64,000 bases of DNA, taken from NCBI RefSeq assembly GCF_040683095.1, contig NZ_JBFBCI010000016.1, positions 69,201 to 133,200 of the forward strand, read 5' to 3'. Positions 48,674 through 57,380 of this stretch are shown here, piece by piece. The stretch is from Sphaerisporangium sp040683095. GTDB lineage: Bacteria > Actinomycetota > Actinomycetes > Streptosporangiales > Streptosporangiaceae. The translations under genes and the position numbers were made by a program. The notes under the pieces are model-generated. The model did no database searches and was not told the origin of the DNA. It was given only the letters and a program-made list of their open reading frames with translations. Position 1 is the stretch's first letter. Every line of letters begins with the position of its first letter.

Positions 48674-51250
48674 TCAGAGCCGCGGGTCGACGGGCTCGGA
48701 CTCCAGGGCGAGCACGGCGAAGACCGGCTCGTGGACGCGCCACAGCGGCTCGCCCTCGGCCAGCCGCGCCAGCGACTCCAGGCCGAGGGCGTGCTCGCGC
48801 AGCGCCATTGACCGCTTCTTGCCGAGGAAGCGCGAGCGCAGCGCGTCGATGCTCTCGGTGTAGTCCGGGCCGTAGATGATGCGCAGGTACTCGCGCCCGC
48901 GCACCTTGACCCCCGGCTGGACGCGGCCGGGGCCCGGGTGGACCGGCTTGACGACCATGCCCTCCCCGCCGGCGCCGGTGAGCGCGGTCCACCACGCGGT
49001 CGCCTCGGCCCGCGACTCCTCGGAGTCCAGGGACACGAAGACGTGCCGCGTCGGGGTGATGACGTCGGATTCCAGGCGGGCCAGCGTCTCCAGGTGCCAG
49101 GAGTGCGGCTCCAGCGCCGCCGTCGCCCGTCCCTCCACCGCGAGGATCTGGAACGGCGCCAGCCGGATGCCGTCCAGCCCCGACACCGGCCCGCAGTACC
49201 GCGCGTAGGCGTCCCGGAACAGGGTGGCGTTGGACGCGCGGCGGCGGGTGCGGGCGAGGGGGCCCTCCACGTCCAGGCCGCGCCCGGCCGCGGCCTCCAG
49301 CAGCGCCACCGCCTCGGGCAGGGACGCGCGGGCCGCCGCGCCCACCGAGGCGTACTGCTCGCGGATCAGCCCCTCGGCCTTGGCCGACCAGGGCAGCAGC
49401 TCGCAGTCCAGGACGATCCACTCGGTGCCCAGGCTCCCCCAGAGCCCGGCGTCCGAGACGGCCTCCCTCAGGCGCGCCACGAGCCGCTCGGTCAGCGCCG
49501 GATCGTCGAAGAACGGCCGCCCGGTGCGGGTGTGGACGGTCCCACAGCTGCCGTCGGCGACGCCGAAGCGCGCCGCGGCGGCCTCGGGCGTGCGCGCGAG
49601 CACGGCGATGGCCCGCGAGCCCATGTGCTTCTCCTCGCACACGACCTCGGTGACGCCGAAGGAGGCGAACTCCTCGAACGCCTCGGCCGGGTGCTCCAGG
49701 TAGCCGTCGAGCGGGGAGGTGGCGGGCGGGGCCATGGTCGGCGGCAGGTAGACCAGCCAGCGCGGGTCGACCGCGAACCTGCTCATGATCTCCAGCGCCG
49801 CGGCCGCGTTCTCCTCGCGGATCTTGACCTTCCCGCCGGTGCGCGTCTCGACGTACCGGGTGCCGTTCACGTCGCCGATGTCCAGGACGCCGGGGTCGCG
49901 CGCGGTGGACCCGGCGAGCGGGCGCGCGGGCTCGTACCAGACCCGCTCGGCGGGCACCGACACCAGCTCGCGGCTCGGGTACCGCAGCGCGGTGAGCCTG
50001 CCGCCGAACACGCACCCGGTGTCCACGCACAGCGTGTTGTTGACCCACTCCGGATCCGGGATCGGCGTGTGACCGTAGACGACCATCGCCCGGCCCCGGT
50101 AGTCGTTGGCCCACGGGTAACGGACGGGCAGGCCGTACTCGTCGGTCTCCCCCGTCGTGTCGCCGTACAGCGCGAAGGACCGCACGCGGCCCGACGCGCG
50201 GCCGTGGTAGGCCTCCTTCAGTCCTGCGTGCGCGACCACCAGCTTGCCGTCGTCGAGCTGGTAGTGGCTGATCAGCCCGTCCATGAACGTCCTGGCGGCC
50301 TCGCGGAAGTCCTCCGGCTCGGCGGCGAACTGCTCCAGCGACCGCTCCAGGCCGTGCGTGACCGACACCTTGCGCCCGTTGAGCGCGCGGACGAGCTTGT
50401 TCTCGTGGTTGCCGGACACGCACAGCGCCGTCCCGGCCGCCACCATGCCCATGACCAGGCGCAGCACGCCGGGCGAGTCGGGTCCCCGGTCGACGAGGTC
50501 GCCCACGAACACGGCCGTCCTGCCCTCGGGGTGCGCGGCCCCGACCGGACGCCCGGCGTCGTCGCGGCGCAACTCCCAGCCGAGGGCGACGAGAAGGGAC
50601 TCCAGCTCGGCGCGGCAGCCGTGTACGTCGCCGATGACGTCGAACGGGCCGGTCAGCTCACGCCGGTCGGTCCACGCCTTCTCGAAGGTGATCGTGGCGG
50701 CGTCGATCGCCTCCTCGCCCCTGAGCACGTGGACCCGGCGGAAGCCGTCCCTGGAGATCTTCGACAGCGAACGGCGCAGGTCCTTGCGCTGCCGGACGAT
50801 CACGTGCGCGCCGAAGTCGCGGTCGGGGCGCAGGGCGTTGCGGGCGATCGCGACGTCCTCGGGGACGTCGAGCACGATCGCGTCCACGAGCACGTCGTGG
50901 CTCCTGGCCAGCTCGACCAGCTTCTTGCGCGCCTCCCACTGGACGTTGGTCGCGTCCACGACGGTGAGCAGGCCGCGCCGCAGCCGGGTGCCGACGATGT
51001 AGTGCAGCACGTCGAAGGCGTCCGGCGTCGCGGCCTGGTCGTTCTCGTCGTCGGCGACCAGGCCCCGGCAGAAGTCCGACGAGATCACCTGGGTCGGCAG
51101 GAAGTGCTTGCGGGCGAACGTCGACTTGCCGCTGCCCGACACGCCCACCAGGACCACCAGCGACAGCGCCGGCACGCCGATCTCAGTCACGGCCTCTGTC
51201 ACGGACTCGGCCACGGACTCTGTCACGGCCTCACTCACGGCCTCAGTCAC
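48674..51250 (-). CDS. pnkp: Polynucleotide kinase-phosphatase-ligase (bacterial Pnkp)
   Basis: An 858-residue three-domain RNA repair enzyme. The kinase has VLVGVSGSGKSTFARKHF and the family's TVVDATNVQWEARK. The central binuclear phosphatase has VIGDVHGCRAELESLL, VFVGDLVDRGPDSPG, SGNHENKLVRAL and VVYGHTPIPDPEWVNN. The C-terminal adenylyltransferase carries VCEEKHMGSRAIAVLA with its nucleophile Lys and GMVVKPVHPGPGR-like motifs. It heals broken RNA ends, and with Hen1, whose gene overlaps upstream, seals and marks the repaired site. The first 24 residues are 12-bp-repeat-coded (TEAV/TESV); the true start may be a later GTG such as 51190. Confidence 0.95.
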   Translation of the reverse strand: MTEAVSEAVTESVAESVTEAVTEIGVPALSLVVLVGVSGSGKSTFARKHFLPTQVISSDFCRGLVADDENDQAATPDAFDVLHYIVGTRLRRGLLTVVDATNVQWEARKKLVELARSHDVLVDAIVLDVPEDVAIARNALRPDRDFGAHVIVRQRKDLRRSLSKISRDGFRRVHVLRGEEAIDAATITFEKAWTDRRELTGPFDVIGDVHGCRAELESLLVALGWELRRDDAGRPVGAAHPEGRTAVFVGDLVDRGPDSPGVLRLVMGMVAAGTALCVSGNHENKLVRALNGRKVSVTHGLERSLEQFAAEPEDFREAARTFMDGLISHYQLDDGKLVVAHAGLKEAYHGRASGRVRSFALYGDTTGETDEYGLPVRYPWANDYRGRAMVVYGHTPIPDPEWVNNTLCVDTGCVFGGRLTALRYPSRELVSVPAERVWYEPARPLAGSTARDPGVLDIGDVNGTRYVETRTGGKVKIREENAAAALEIMSRFAVDPRWLVYLPPTMAPPATSPLDGYLEHPAEAFEEFASFGVTEVVCEEKHMGSRAIAVLARTPEAAAARFGVADGSCGTVHTRTGRPFFDDPALTERLVARLREAVSDAGLWGSLGTEWIVLDCELLPWSAKAEGLIREQYASVGAAARASLPEAVALLEAAAGRGLDVEGPLARTRRRASNATLFRDAYARYCGPVSGLDGIRLAPFQILAVEGRATAALEPHSWHLETLARLESDVITPTRHVFVSLDSEESRAEATAWWTALTGAGGEGMVVKPVHPGPGRVQPGVKVRGREYLRIIYGPDYTESIDALRSRFLGKKRSMALREHALGLESLARLAEGEPLWRVHEPVFAVLALESEPVDPRL
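51179..51250 (-). repeat. Six 12-bp tandem repeats at the pnkp start, each with an in-frame GTG
   Basis: Six units of the form GTGNNNGAGNCC run in frame through the first 24 codons of pnkp. Each offers a possible GTG start, with a GAG-type ribosome-site core from the unit before. They overlap the end of hen1 by eight bases. Confidence 0.7.
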
Positions 51251-52748
51251 GGCTGAACACCCCCATCTGGGTCGGCGGGCCCACCTCGGGGTCCTCCTCG
51301 CCGACCGGCCGGTACTCCACGCGGTATCCGTACTCCCCGCCGACCCGCTCCGCCCAGGCGGCGAACTCGGCGCGGGTCCACTCGAAGCGGTGGTCGGGGT
51401 GGCGCATGCCGTCGAGGAACTCGTACCGGACGTTGTACTCGCTGTTCGGCGTCGTCACGATCACCACGCCGGGGCGGGCCGTGCCGAACACGACCCGTTC
51501 GAGGGCCGGCAGGCGCGGCGGGTCGACGTGCTCGACGACCTCCATCAGCACGGCGGCGTCGTACCCGGAGAAGCGGTCGTCGGTGTAGGTCAGGGCACCC
51601 TGGAACAGGGTCAGGCGCTCGCGGCGGGAATCGGGCATGCGGTCGAGCTTGAGGCGGCGCGCCGCCAGGGCCAGCGCCCGCGCCGAGACGTCCACTCCGG
51701 CGACCTTGGCGAAGGCGGGGTTCTTCAGCAGCTCGCCGACCAACCGGCCGGACCCGCATCCGAGGTCGATCACCGAGCGCGCATGCGTCTCGGCCAGCAC
51801 GGCGAGCACGGCCTCGCCGCGCAGGTGGTTGAGCGGCCGCTTGGCGGCATCCCCGGCGTCCCCGGCCTCCTCGCTGTCCCCGGCGTCCGCGCCTTCCAGA
51901 GGACCCTCGGCGGTCTCGGCGTCGGCCTCGCCCGGTTCGGGAAGGCCCCGCGCGGACGGCTCGGCGGGCTCCTCCTCGACGGGCGGCTCCAGGTCCTCCT
52001 CGACGTCGTCGCCCAGCTCGGCCAGGCGGGCGAACGCGGCGCCGGTCAGCGCCCTGCGGCGGCCGAGGTAGCGGCGGGTGATGCGCCCGCGCTCGGGATG
52101 GGACGCCAGCCAGCCCTCCCCCGCGCGGATCAGCTTGTCGACCTCGTCGGGCGCGATCCAGTAGTGCTTGGCGTCGTCCAGCACCGGCAGCAGGACGTAC
52201 AGGTGGTTCAGCGCGTCGGCCAGCCGCACCGACCCGGTCAGCGCCAGGCGCACGTACCGGGAATCGCCCCAGGCCGGGAACCCCTCGTCCAGGGGGATGG
52301 GGGCCGCCTCGACGTTCCAGCCGAGCGGCTCGAACAGCAGGCGCGCCAGGTCGGCGCCGCCCCGGCAGGGCAGCGCGGGGATCGCGATCGACAGGTCGAT
52401 CGGGCCGGCCGCGAGCTCGGGCCTGGCCTTGCAGATGCCGGCGCGGGCGGTCCTGAAGACGTCCGCGAGCGCGACGGCGAGCATGGACGACGCGGCGTAG
52501 GGCCGGTCGTTGACGTATTGCCCGAGGCTGAAGTCGGGCGGCGCCGAGGACGTCCGCGAGCGCACCAGCCGCACCGCGTCGACCTCGATCATGAGCGCGG
52601 CCGTGCAGAGCTCGGCGGTCGCCTCTGGGTAGAAGACCCGGGCGACGCCGAAGGACTGGGCGAACTCCTGGACCCGGTCGGGGTGTTTGTGCAGCAGGAA
52701 ACCGAGATCGGTGGCCGGCCGCGTGGTCGTCGAGATGGCGAGCAGCAC
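51243..52748 (-). CDS. hen1: 3'-terminal RNA ribose 2'-O-methyltransferase Hen1
   Basis: About 501 residues from the GTG at 52748, where the family's start LLAISTTTRPATDLGFLLHK begins; a GTG at 52787 adds 13 residues. The N-terminal half is the Hen1 accessory/ligase-activating domain (TAALMIEVDAVRLVRS, SLGQYVNDRPYAASSMLAVA). A 60-residue acidic linker follows, then the methyltransferase: VIDLGCGSGRLVGELLKNP (SAM), the metal-binding MEVVEHVDPPRLPALE, and HRFEWTRAEFAAWAERVG. It methylates the 2'-OH at the 3' end of cleaved RNA before Pnkp sealing, so the repaired RNA resists re-cutting. Confidence 0.95.
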   Translation of the reverse strand: MLLAISTTTRPATDLGFLLHKHPDRVQEFAQSFGVARVFYPEATAELCTAALMIEVDAVRLVRSRTSSAPPDFSLGQYVNDRPYAASSMLAVALADVFRTARAGICKARPELAAGPIDLSIAIPALPCRGGADLARLLFEPLGWNVEAAPIPLDEGFPAWGDSRYVRLALTGSVRLADALNHLYVLLPVLDDAKHYWIAPDEVDKLIRAGEGWLASHPERGRITRRYLGRRRALTGAAFARLAELGDDVEEDLEPPVEEEPAEPSARGLPEPGEADAETAEGPLEGADAGDSEEAGDAGDAAKRPLNHLRGEAVLAVLAETHARSVIDLGCGSGRLVGELLKNPAFAKVAGVDVSARALALAARRLKLDRMPDSRRERLTLFQGALTYTDDRFSGYDAAVLMEVVEHVDPPRLPALERVVFGTARPGVVIVTTPNSEYNVRYEFLDGMRHPDHRFEWTRAEFAAWAERVGGEYGYRVEYRPVGEEDPEVGPPTQMGVFSRD

Positions 52749-52772
52749 GCTGCCCGATTGTTCCCTATCGAC

Positions 52773-52822
52773 GATCACACCGGCCACCGGATTCGGCGAT
52801 CACACCGGCCACCCGATTCGGC
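52773..52822. repeat. 25-bp tandem repeat upstream of hen1
   Basis: A 25-base unit at 52773-52797 (beginning GATCACACCGGCCACC) recurs at 52798-52822 with one base changed. It lies in the short gap between hen1 and the oxidoreductase gene, in the likely promoter or 5' end of hen1. Confidence 0.8.
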
Positions 52823-52855
52823 GAGCCCCCTCGCCCGGCCCCCGGCCGGTGGACC

Positions 52856-53776
52856 TCAGACGTGCGGCAGGATCTCGGCGGCGATCAGCTCCAGGTGGTC
52901 GAGGTCGGACAGGTCGAGGACCTGCAGGTAGAGCCGCTCGGCCCCGGCCTTGGCGAACTCGCCGATCTTGTCGAGCACCTCCTGCGGTGTGCCGGCGAGG
53001 CCGTTGTGCCGCAGCTCCGGCACCTCGCGGCCGATCGCGGCGGCGCGGCGGGCCAGTTCGGCCTCGTCTGCGCCGACGCAGACGACCTGCGCGGCCGAGT
53101 ACACGATCGGCCCGCGCCCGGCCGCCTCGCACGCCTGGCGGACCCGGGCGAAGGCGGCGGCGGTGTCGTCCAGGACGTTGAACGGCACGTTGTACTCGTC
53201 GGCGAACTTCGCGGCGATGCGCGGGGTCCGCTTGGCGCCGGTGCCGCCGATGATCATCGGGGGCCGGGGGTGCTGCGCGGGCTTGGGCAGGGCCGGGGAG
53301 TCGGCGAGCCGGTAGTAGGCCCCCTCGAAGGAGAAGGTCTCGCCCGGCGGGGTCGTCCACAGGCCGGTGATGACCTCAAGCTGCTCCTCGAAGCGGGCGA
53401 ACCGCTCTCCGAGCGGCGGGAAGGGGATCCCGTACGCCTTGTGCTCGGCGTCGAACCAGCCGGTACCGAAGCCGAACTCGACCCGCCCACCGCTCATCTG
53501 GTCCACCTGCGCGACGCTGATCGCGAGCGGGCCGGGCAGGCGGAAGGTGGCGGCCGAGACGAGCGTGCCGAGGCGGATCGTCCGCGTCTCGCGGGCGAGC
53601 GCGCCGAGCGTCACCCAGGAGTCGGTCGGCCCCAGGCCGGGGTCGCCGCCCATGTTGAGGTAGTGGTCGGAGCGGAAGAAGGCGTCGAACCCGAGACGCT
53701 CGGCGGCCTGGGCCACGCGGAGCTGGTCCTCGTAGGTGGCGCCCTGCTGGGGTTCGGTGAAGATCCTCAATCTCAT
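52856..53776 (-). CDS. LLM-class F420-dependent oxidoreductase
   Basis: 306 residues, luciferase-like barrel. MRLRIFTEPQQGATYEDQLR opens the first strand; ERLGFDAFFRSDHYLNMGGD, IRLGTLVSAATFRLPGPLAI, QMSGGRVEFGFGTGWFDAEH and RPPMIIGGTGAKRTPRIAAK are the family's F420/flavin-site stretches. In actinobacteria such enzymes mostly use F420. Substrate unknown. It lies upstream of hen1 on the same strand, about 110 bases away, but is not obviously related to RNA repair. Confidence 0.9.
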   Translation of the reverse strand: MRLRIFTEPQQGATYEDQLRVAQAAERLGFDAFFRSDHYLNMGGDPGLGPTDSWVTLGALARETRTIRLGTLVSAATFRLPGPLAISVAQVDQMSGGRVEFGFGTGWFDAEHKAYGIPFPPLGERFARFEEQLEVITGLWTTPPGETFSFEGAYYRLADSPALPKPAQHPRPPMIIGGTGAKRTPRIAAKFADEYNVPFNVLDDTAAAFARVRQACEAAGRGPIVYSAAQVVCVGADEAELARRAAAIGREVPELRHNGLAGTPQEVLDKIGEFAKAGAERLYLQVLDLSDLDHLELIAAEILPHV

Positions 53777-53841
53777 GGGGCCATTATCTCGACATCGCCG
53801 GACACGACTCGGGGGTGGCGTAGGGGTTCGTACGGACCGGC

Positions 53842-54858
53842 ATGGCGGGTAAGAAAACGCCCATGGGGGGACTTCCTGCCTATACCCCGATGCTCGCCCA
53901 GGTCGGCCCGCTGCCCGCGCCCGACGTGGACCAGGCGTGGGGCCACGAGATGAAGTGGGACGGCGTGCGCGCCCTGGCGTACGTCCAGAACGGGGCGCTC
54001 ACCCTCATCTCGCGCAACGGCAAGGACGTCACCACGGCCTACCCCGAGCTCTACGCGCTGGCGGGCGCGGTGGGCGGGCGGGACGTCGTGCTGGACGGGG
54101 AGATCGTCGCCTTCGACGAGGCCGGGCGGCCGAGCTTCTCGGCGTTGCAGCCCCGGATGCACCAGCGCGACCCGGCGCGGGTCCGCCACCTGGTGCGGGC
54201 GGTCCCGGTGACCTACATGCTGTTCGACGTCCTGCACGTCGGCGACGAACCCGTGATCGCCCTGCCGTACGTCGAGCGCCGGGCGCTGCTGGAGGACATC
54301 GTGACGCCGGGCGCGCGCTGGCAGGTGCCCGCCTGGTTCCGCGACGACGGCGCGCACGCGCTGAGCCTGAGCAGGCGGCTCGGCATGGAGGGCGTCGTCT
54401 CCAAGCGGCTGCTCTCCCCGTACCGGCCGGGACGGCGGTCGCCGGAGTGGACCAAGGTGAAGAACTTCCGCGCGCAGGAGGTCGTCATCGGCGGCTGGAC
54501 CCCCGGCAAGGGCCGCCGCTCCACCACCATCGGATCGCTGCTGCTCGGCGTCAACGAGGGCGACCGGCTGGTGTACGCGGGCAACGTCGGCACCGGGTTC
54601 ACCGAGGAGGCCCTGCGCGAGTTGCTGGCGATCCTCGCCCCGCTCGCCCGGGACACCTCCCCCTTCGCGGACGAGATGCCCCGCGAGCAGGCCAGAGACG
54701 CACGCTGGGTGGAGCCGGTGCTGGTGGGAGAGGTGCAGTACGCCGAGTGGACGCCCGACCGCCGCCTGCGCCACCCGTCCTGGCGCGGGCTGCGCGACGA
54801 CAAGGCGCCCGAGCGGGTCATCCGCGAGGACCCCGGCCCGCCGCAGCTCGCCGGGTGA
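53842..54858 (+). CDS. LigD-type ATP-dependent DNA ligase (stand-alone ligase domain)
   Basis: 338 residues. Motif I is HEMKWDGVRALAYV with the adenylated Lys, motif Ia SRNGKDVT, motif III YMLFDVLHV, motif IV GMEGVVSKR, motif V WTKVKNFRAQEVVIGGW, followed by the OB domain with VGTGFTEEALRELL, the usual LigD C-terminal form. It seals double-strand breaks in end joining or single-strand nicks. It is separate from the polymerase-domain gene at 20544; together they would make most of a split LigD. Divergent from the LLM gene. Confidence 0.92.
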   Translation: MAGKKTPMGGLPAYTPMLAQVGPLPAPDVDQAWGHEMKWDGVRALAYVQNGALTLISRNGKDVTTAYPELYALAGAVGGRDVVLDGEIVAFDEAGRPSFSALQPRMHQRDPARVRHLVRAVPVTYMLFDVLHVGDEPVIALPYVERRALLEDIVTPGARWQVPAWFRDDGAHALSLSRRLGMEGVVSKRLLSPYRPGRRSPEWTKVKNFRAQEVVIGGWTPGKGRRSTTIGSLLLGVNEGDRLVYAGNVGTGFTEEALRELLAILAPLARDTSPFADEMPREQARDARWVEPVLVGEVQYAEWTPDRRLRHPSWRGLRDDKAPERVIREDPGPPQLAG

Positions 54859-54922
54859 CCCCTCACCGGCCGCCCGGGCTGGAGGATCAGCCACCGCGTG
54901 GCCGGCCGAGCGTGCGGCCTGA

Positions 54923-55375
54923 TCACTCCTTGATGTGTTTCATGGTGAGATGGGAGTCGACCCGGGAGACCGCGGGCAGGGGCAGGATCTGCCGGCTGAG
55001 GAACTCCTCGTAGGCGATCGGGTCGGCGACCGCCACCCGGATGTAGTAGTCCGGGCGGCCGAACATGCGCCGGAACTCCACGACCTCCTCCAGCGCCGCG
55101 ACCCGGGATTCGAAGTCCTCCACGGTCTGCAGGTCGTTGACCGCTATCTCCACCGAGATGACCACTTCCATGGGACGGCCCAGGGCCGCCGGGGAGATCT
55201 GCGCTCGGTACCCGGCGATCACGCCGGCGTCCTCCAGGCGCTTGACCCGGCGCAGGCAGGGCGGAGGTGTCAGCCCCACCCGGCCGGCCAGCTCCACGTT
55301 CGACAACCGACCGTCCCGAGCCAAGTGAAACAGTATTTCACGATCAATATCGTCAAGCCTCATAATATTACTCAT
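54923..55375 (-). CDS. Lrp/AsnC-family transcriptional regulator
   Basis: 150 residues. The HTH is DDIDREILFHLARDGRLSNV and ELAGRVGLTPPPCLRRVKRL, followed by the RAM ligand-binding domain (EVVISVEIAVNDLQTVEDFE; RRMFGRPDYYIRVAVADPIA). Family members sense amino acids. It is divergent from azlCD by 62 bases, the classic arrangement in which the Lrp protein controls branched-chain amino-acid export. Confidence 0.94.
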   Translation of the reverse strand: MSNIMRLDDIDREILFHLARDGRLSNVELAGRVGLTPPPCLRRVKRLEDAGVIAGYRAQISPAALGRPMEVVISVEIAVNDLQTVEDFESRVAALEEVVEFRRMFGRPDYYIRVAVADPIAYEEFLSRQILPLPAVSRVDSHLTMKHIKE

Positions 55376-55437
55376 AAGCGCTGCTCCAGACAGTTTTTGG
55401 AACCATATTATGCGCTATACGCACTAAAATTGCGCTC
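55376..55437. promoter_or_regulatory. Shared lrp-azlC promoter region
   Basis: A 62-base AT-rich gap between divergent starts, unlike the GC-rich surroundings. It contains ATATTATGCGC and ACTAAAATTGCGC, likely holding both promoters and the Lrp site. Confidence 0.5.
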
Positions 55438-56196
55438 ATGATGGCAATACGAGCGCGGGGCTGGTCACGGGATTTCGCGGCGGCGGCGGCCGACACCGCC
55501 TCGGTGGGGCTCAGCCTGTTCCCCCTCGGGATCAGCTTCGGCGTTCTGGTGGTGCACACCGGGCTGAGCTGGTGGTGGGCCACGGTGTTCACCGCCGTGG
55601 TCTACGCCGGGTCGCTGGAGTTCCTGCTGCTCGGCTTGGTCGCCTCGGTGACACCGCTGGGGCAGATCGCGGTGACGGCGCTGATGGTGAACCTCCGGCA
55701 CGTCTTCTACGCCCTGTCCTTCCCGCTGTCGCAGGTCCGGCCGCTCGGCCGCGTCTACGCCACCTTCGCGCTCACCGACGAGGCCTACGCCCTGACCAGC
55801 GGGGAACACGCCCGCTCCTGGAGCGGCGCCCGCATTCTGTGGATGCAGGTGCTGTGCCAGGGCTACTGGGTCGCCGGAGCCACGCTCGGCGCGCTCGCCG
55901 GCTCGCTGATCCCGCTCACCCTGCACGGCCTGGACTTCGCCCTGACCGCCCTGTTCGTGGTCCTGACGATCGACGCCTGGCACGCCCGGCGGGACCTGCC
56001 CGCTCCCTTGCTGGCCGCGGCGAGCTTCGCCGTCGCCGCGCTCCTGACCCCCGGGCAGGTGCTGCCGGCCGCGATGGCCCTGTTCACCGCGGCGCTGCTG
56101 ATCCGCTACGCCGTGGGCCGCCACACCGCCTCCCGCGCGTCCGACGATCGCGCCCGACCCGTGCCCTCCGTGCCCGCCGCGGCCGGGGAAAGGTGA
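55438..56196 (+). CDS. azlC: AzlC-family amino acid exporter, large subunit
   Basis: 252 residues, about six helices. The AzlC marks SLFPLGISFGVLVVHTG, VYAGSLEFLLLGLVASVTPL and the highly conserved NLRHVFYALSFPL are present, then FALTDEAYALTSGEH. With AzlD it exports branched-chain or other amino acids such as leucine analogues across the plasma membrane. The stop overlaps a GTG of azlD, and the divergent Lrp gene probably regulates it. Confidence 0.93.
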   Translation: MMAIRARGWSRDFAAAAADTASVGLSLFPLGISFGVLVVHTGLSWWWATVFTAVVYAGSLEFLLLGLVASVTPLGQIAVTALMVNLRHVFYALSFPLSQVRPLGRVYATFALTDEAYALTSGEHARSWSGARILWMQVLCQGYWVAGATLGALAGSLIPLTLHGLDFALTALFVVLTIDAWHARRDLPAPLLAAASFAVAALLTPGQVLPAAMALFTAALLIRYAVGRHTASRASDDRARPVPSVPAAAGER

Positions 56197-56201
56197 GAAC
56201 C

Positions 56202-56528
56202 GTGCCCAGCCCGCTCTACCTGGCCGCCGCCGTAGCCGTCAGCGCCGCCGTCACCTGGGGTCTGCGCGCCCTGCCCTTCGCCGCCTTGACTCCGCTGCGC
56301 CGCTCGGCCGTCCTGGGCTATCTCGCCCTGCAGATGCCCACCGGCATCATGATGATCCTCGCTCTGTACACCCTGCGCGAGGTCCGCCCCACCTGGTCGG
56401 CCGTCGTCCCCGCCGTGGTGGCCCTGGCCACCGCGATCGGGCTGCACCTGAGAACCCGCAACGCCGTGATCAGCGTCCTGAGCGCGACCACCGTGCACGT
56501 GATCCTCTCGACCCTCTGGCAGACCTGA
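56202..56528 (+). CDS. azlD: AzlD-family amino acid exporter, small subunit
   Basis: 108 residues, four helices: YLAAAVAVSAAVTWGLRALP, the AzlD motif FAALTPLRRSAVLGYLALQM, and LHLRTRNAVISVLSATTVHV. It forms the transporter with AzlC. GTG 56202 has AAAGG eight bases upstream; another GTG at 56193, overlapping the azlC stop, is in frame and may be used through coupling. Confidence 0.88.
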   Translation: MPSPLYLAAAVAVSAAVTWGLRALPFAALTPLRRSAVLGYLALQMPTGIMMILALYTLREVRPTWSAVVPAVVALATAIGLHLRTRNAVISVLSATTVHVILSTLWQT

Positions 56529-56820
56529 CGACCCCATCGCGAGCCGGTCACTGAGAACGAGCTACCCCTATTCAGAGACATTGGGAGTTCGCCGACCGGA
56601 TGGCCCCGGGCGTCCGGCTGATGTCCGAGGCGGGGCTGTGGCAGGCCTCGCACCCGTATCTCAGTGTCTTCCTGCCCGCAGGCCGGCGCGCGTCGCGGCC
56701 CTGCTGAACGACAACCGCCGCATCCACGACCTCCCGCGCCGGGGGCTTTGACGCCTGCATGACGTCATGGATAGGCATGCCCCGATTGTTTTGACGCCAC
56801 GATGGCGTCATAGTGGCGTC
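56529..56820. other. Intergenic region with a possible gene remnant
   Basis: A frame around 56578-56709 reads EFADRMAPGVRLMSEAGLWQ then ASHPYLSVFLPAGRR before a stop, and AALLNDNRRIHDLPRRGL appears in the next frame. These look like the ends of a decayed gene. Family not recognised. The dyads before the next gene are listed separately. Confidence 0.35.
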
Positions 56821-56821
56821 A
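56792..56821. promoter_or_regulatory. TGACGCCA/TGGCGTCA operator cluster before RHH gene
   Basis: TGACGCCA (56792-56799) and TGGCGTCA (56803-56810) form a dyad with a 3-base spacer, and another TGGCGTCA (56814-56821) runs into the start codon. TGACGTCA lies 25 bases further upstream (56760-56767). A candidate autoregulatory site for the ribbon-helix-helix protein. Confidence 0.5.
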
Positions 56822-57348
56822 TGGACCTTGCGCCGTATGTCGATCGCCTACGCCGCGACCTCGCGATCGCCGCCGGGGTGGGTGGCGAGGAAGCTCGCGC
56901 GCTGGCCGAGCGCCTGACCGCCACGCTCGAGTCGGCCACCCGGCTCGCGCTGCTGGAGGCGCTGTCCGCCGCCGCGGACGAGATCACCCGCGACCTCGCG
57001 CCGGGCTCGGTCGAGGTGCGCCTGCGCGGCCGCGACCCCGCCTTCGTCGTGACGCCACCGCCGACCGGCCGACCGTACGAGGAGGACGGCGAGACCGGGC
57101 GGGCCGAGAGACCCCCCTCCCCGCCGCCCCCGGACACCGACGAGGGCAGGACGTCCCGGATCTCTCTCCGGGTCCCCGAGCACCTCAAACCGCACATCGA
57201 GGAGGCGGCCGCCCGGGACGGGCTGTCAGTCAACGCCTGGCTGGTCCGCGCCGTCTCCGCCGCGCTCGACTCCGGCGACGGCGCCCGCCGCCCCGCCGGG
57301 CGCGCGACTCAGCAGACCGGCAGGCACTACAGCGGCTGGGTGCGCTGA
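56821..57348 (+). CDS. Ribbon-helix-helix (HicB/Arc-like) domain protein
   Basis: 175 residues from ATG 56821. The N-terminal half is helical (LAPYVDRLRRDLAIAAGVGG, LAERLTATLESATRLALLEA) and the middle is Pro-rich. The C-terminal SRISLRVPEHLKPHIEEAAA followed by DGLSVNAWLVRAVSAALD is a ribbon-helix-helix module of the HicB/Arc type, so it likely binds DNA. The tail is basic. Its stop overlaps an ATG of the DUF4097 gene. No toxin gene is adjacent, so it is probably a regulator of the operon and not an antitoxin. Confidence 0.8.
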   Translation: MDLAPYVDRLRRDLAIAAGVGGEEARALAERLTATLESATRLALLEALSAAADEITRDLAPGSVEVRLRGRDPAFVVTPPPTGRPYEEDGETGRAERPPSPPPPDTDEGRTSRISLRVPEHLKPHIEEAAARDGLSVNAWLVRAVSAALDSGDGARRPAGRATQQTGRHYSGWVR

Positions 57349-57380
57349 TGACCACGCCGACCCATGAAAAGGGGACCGCG

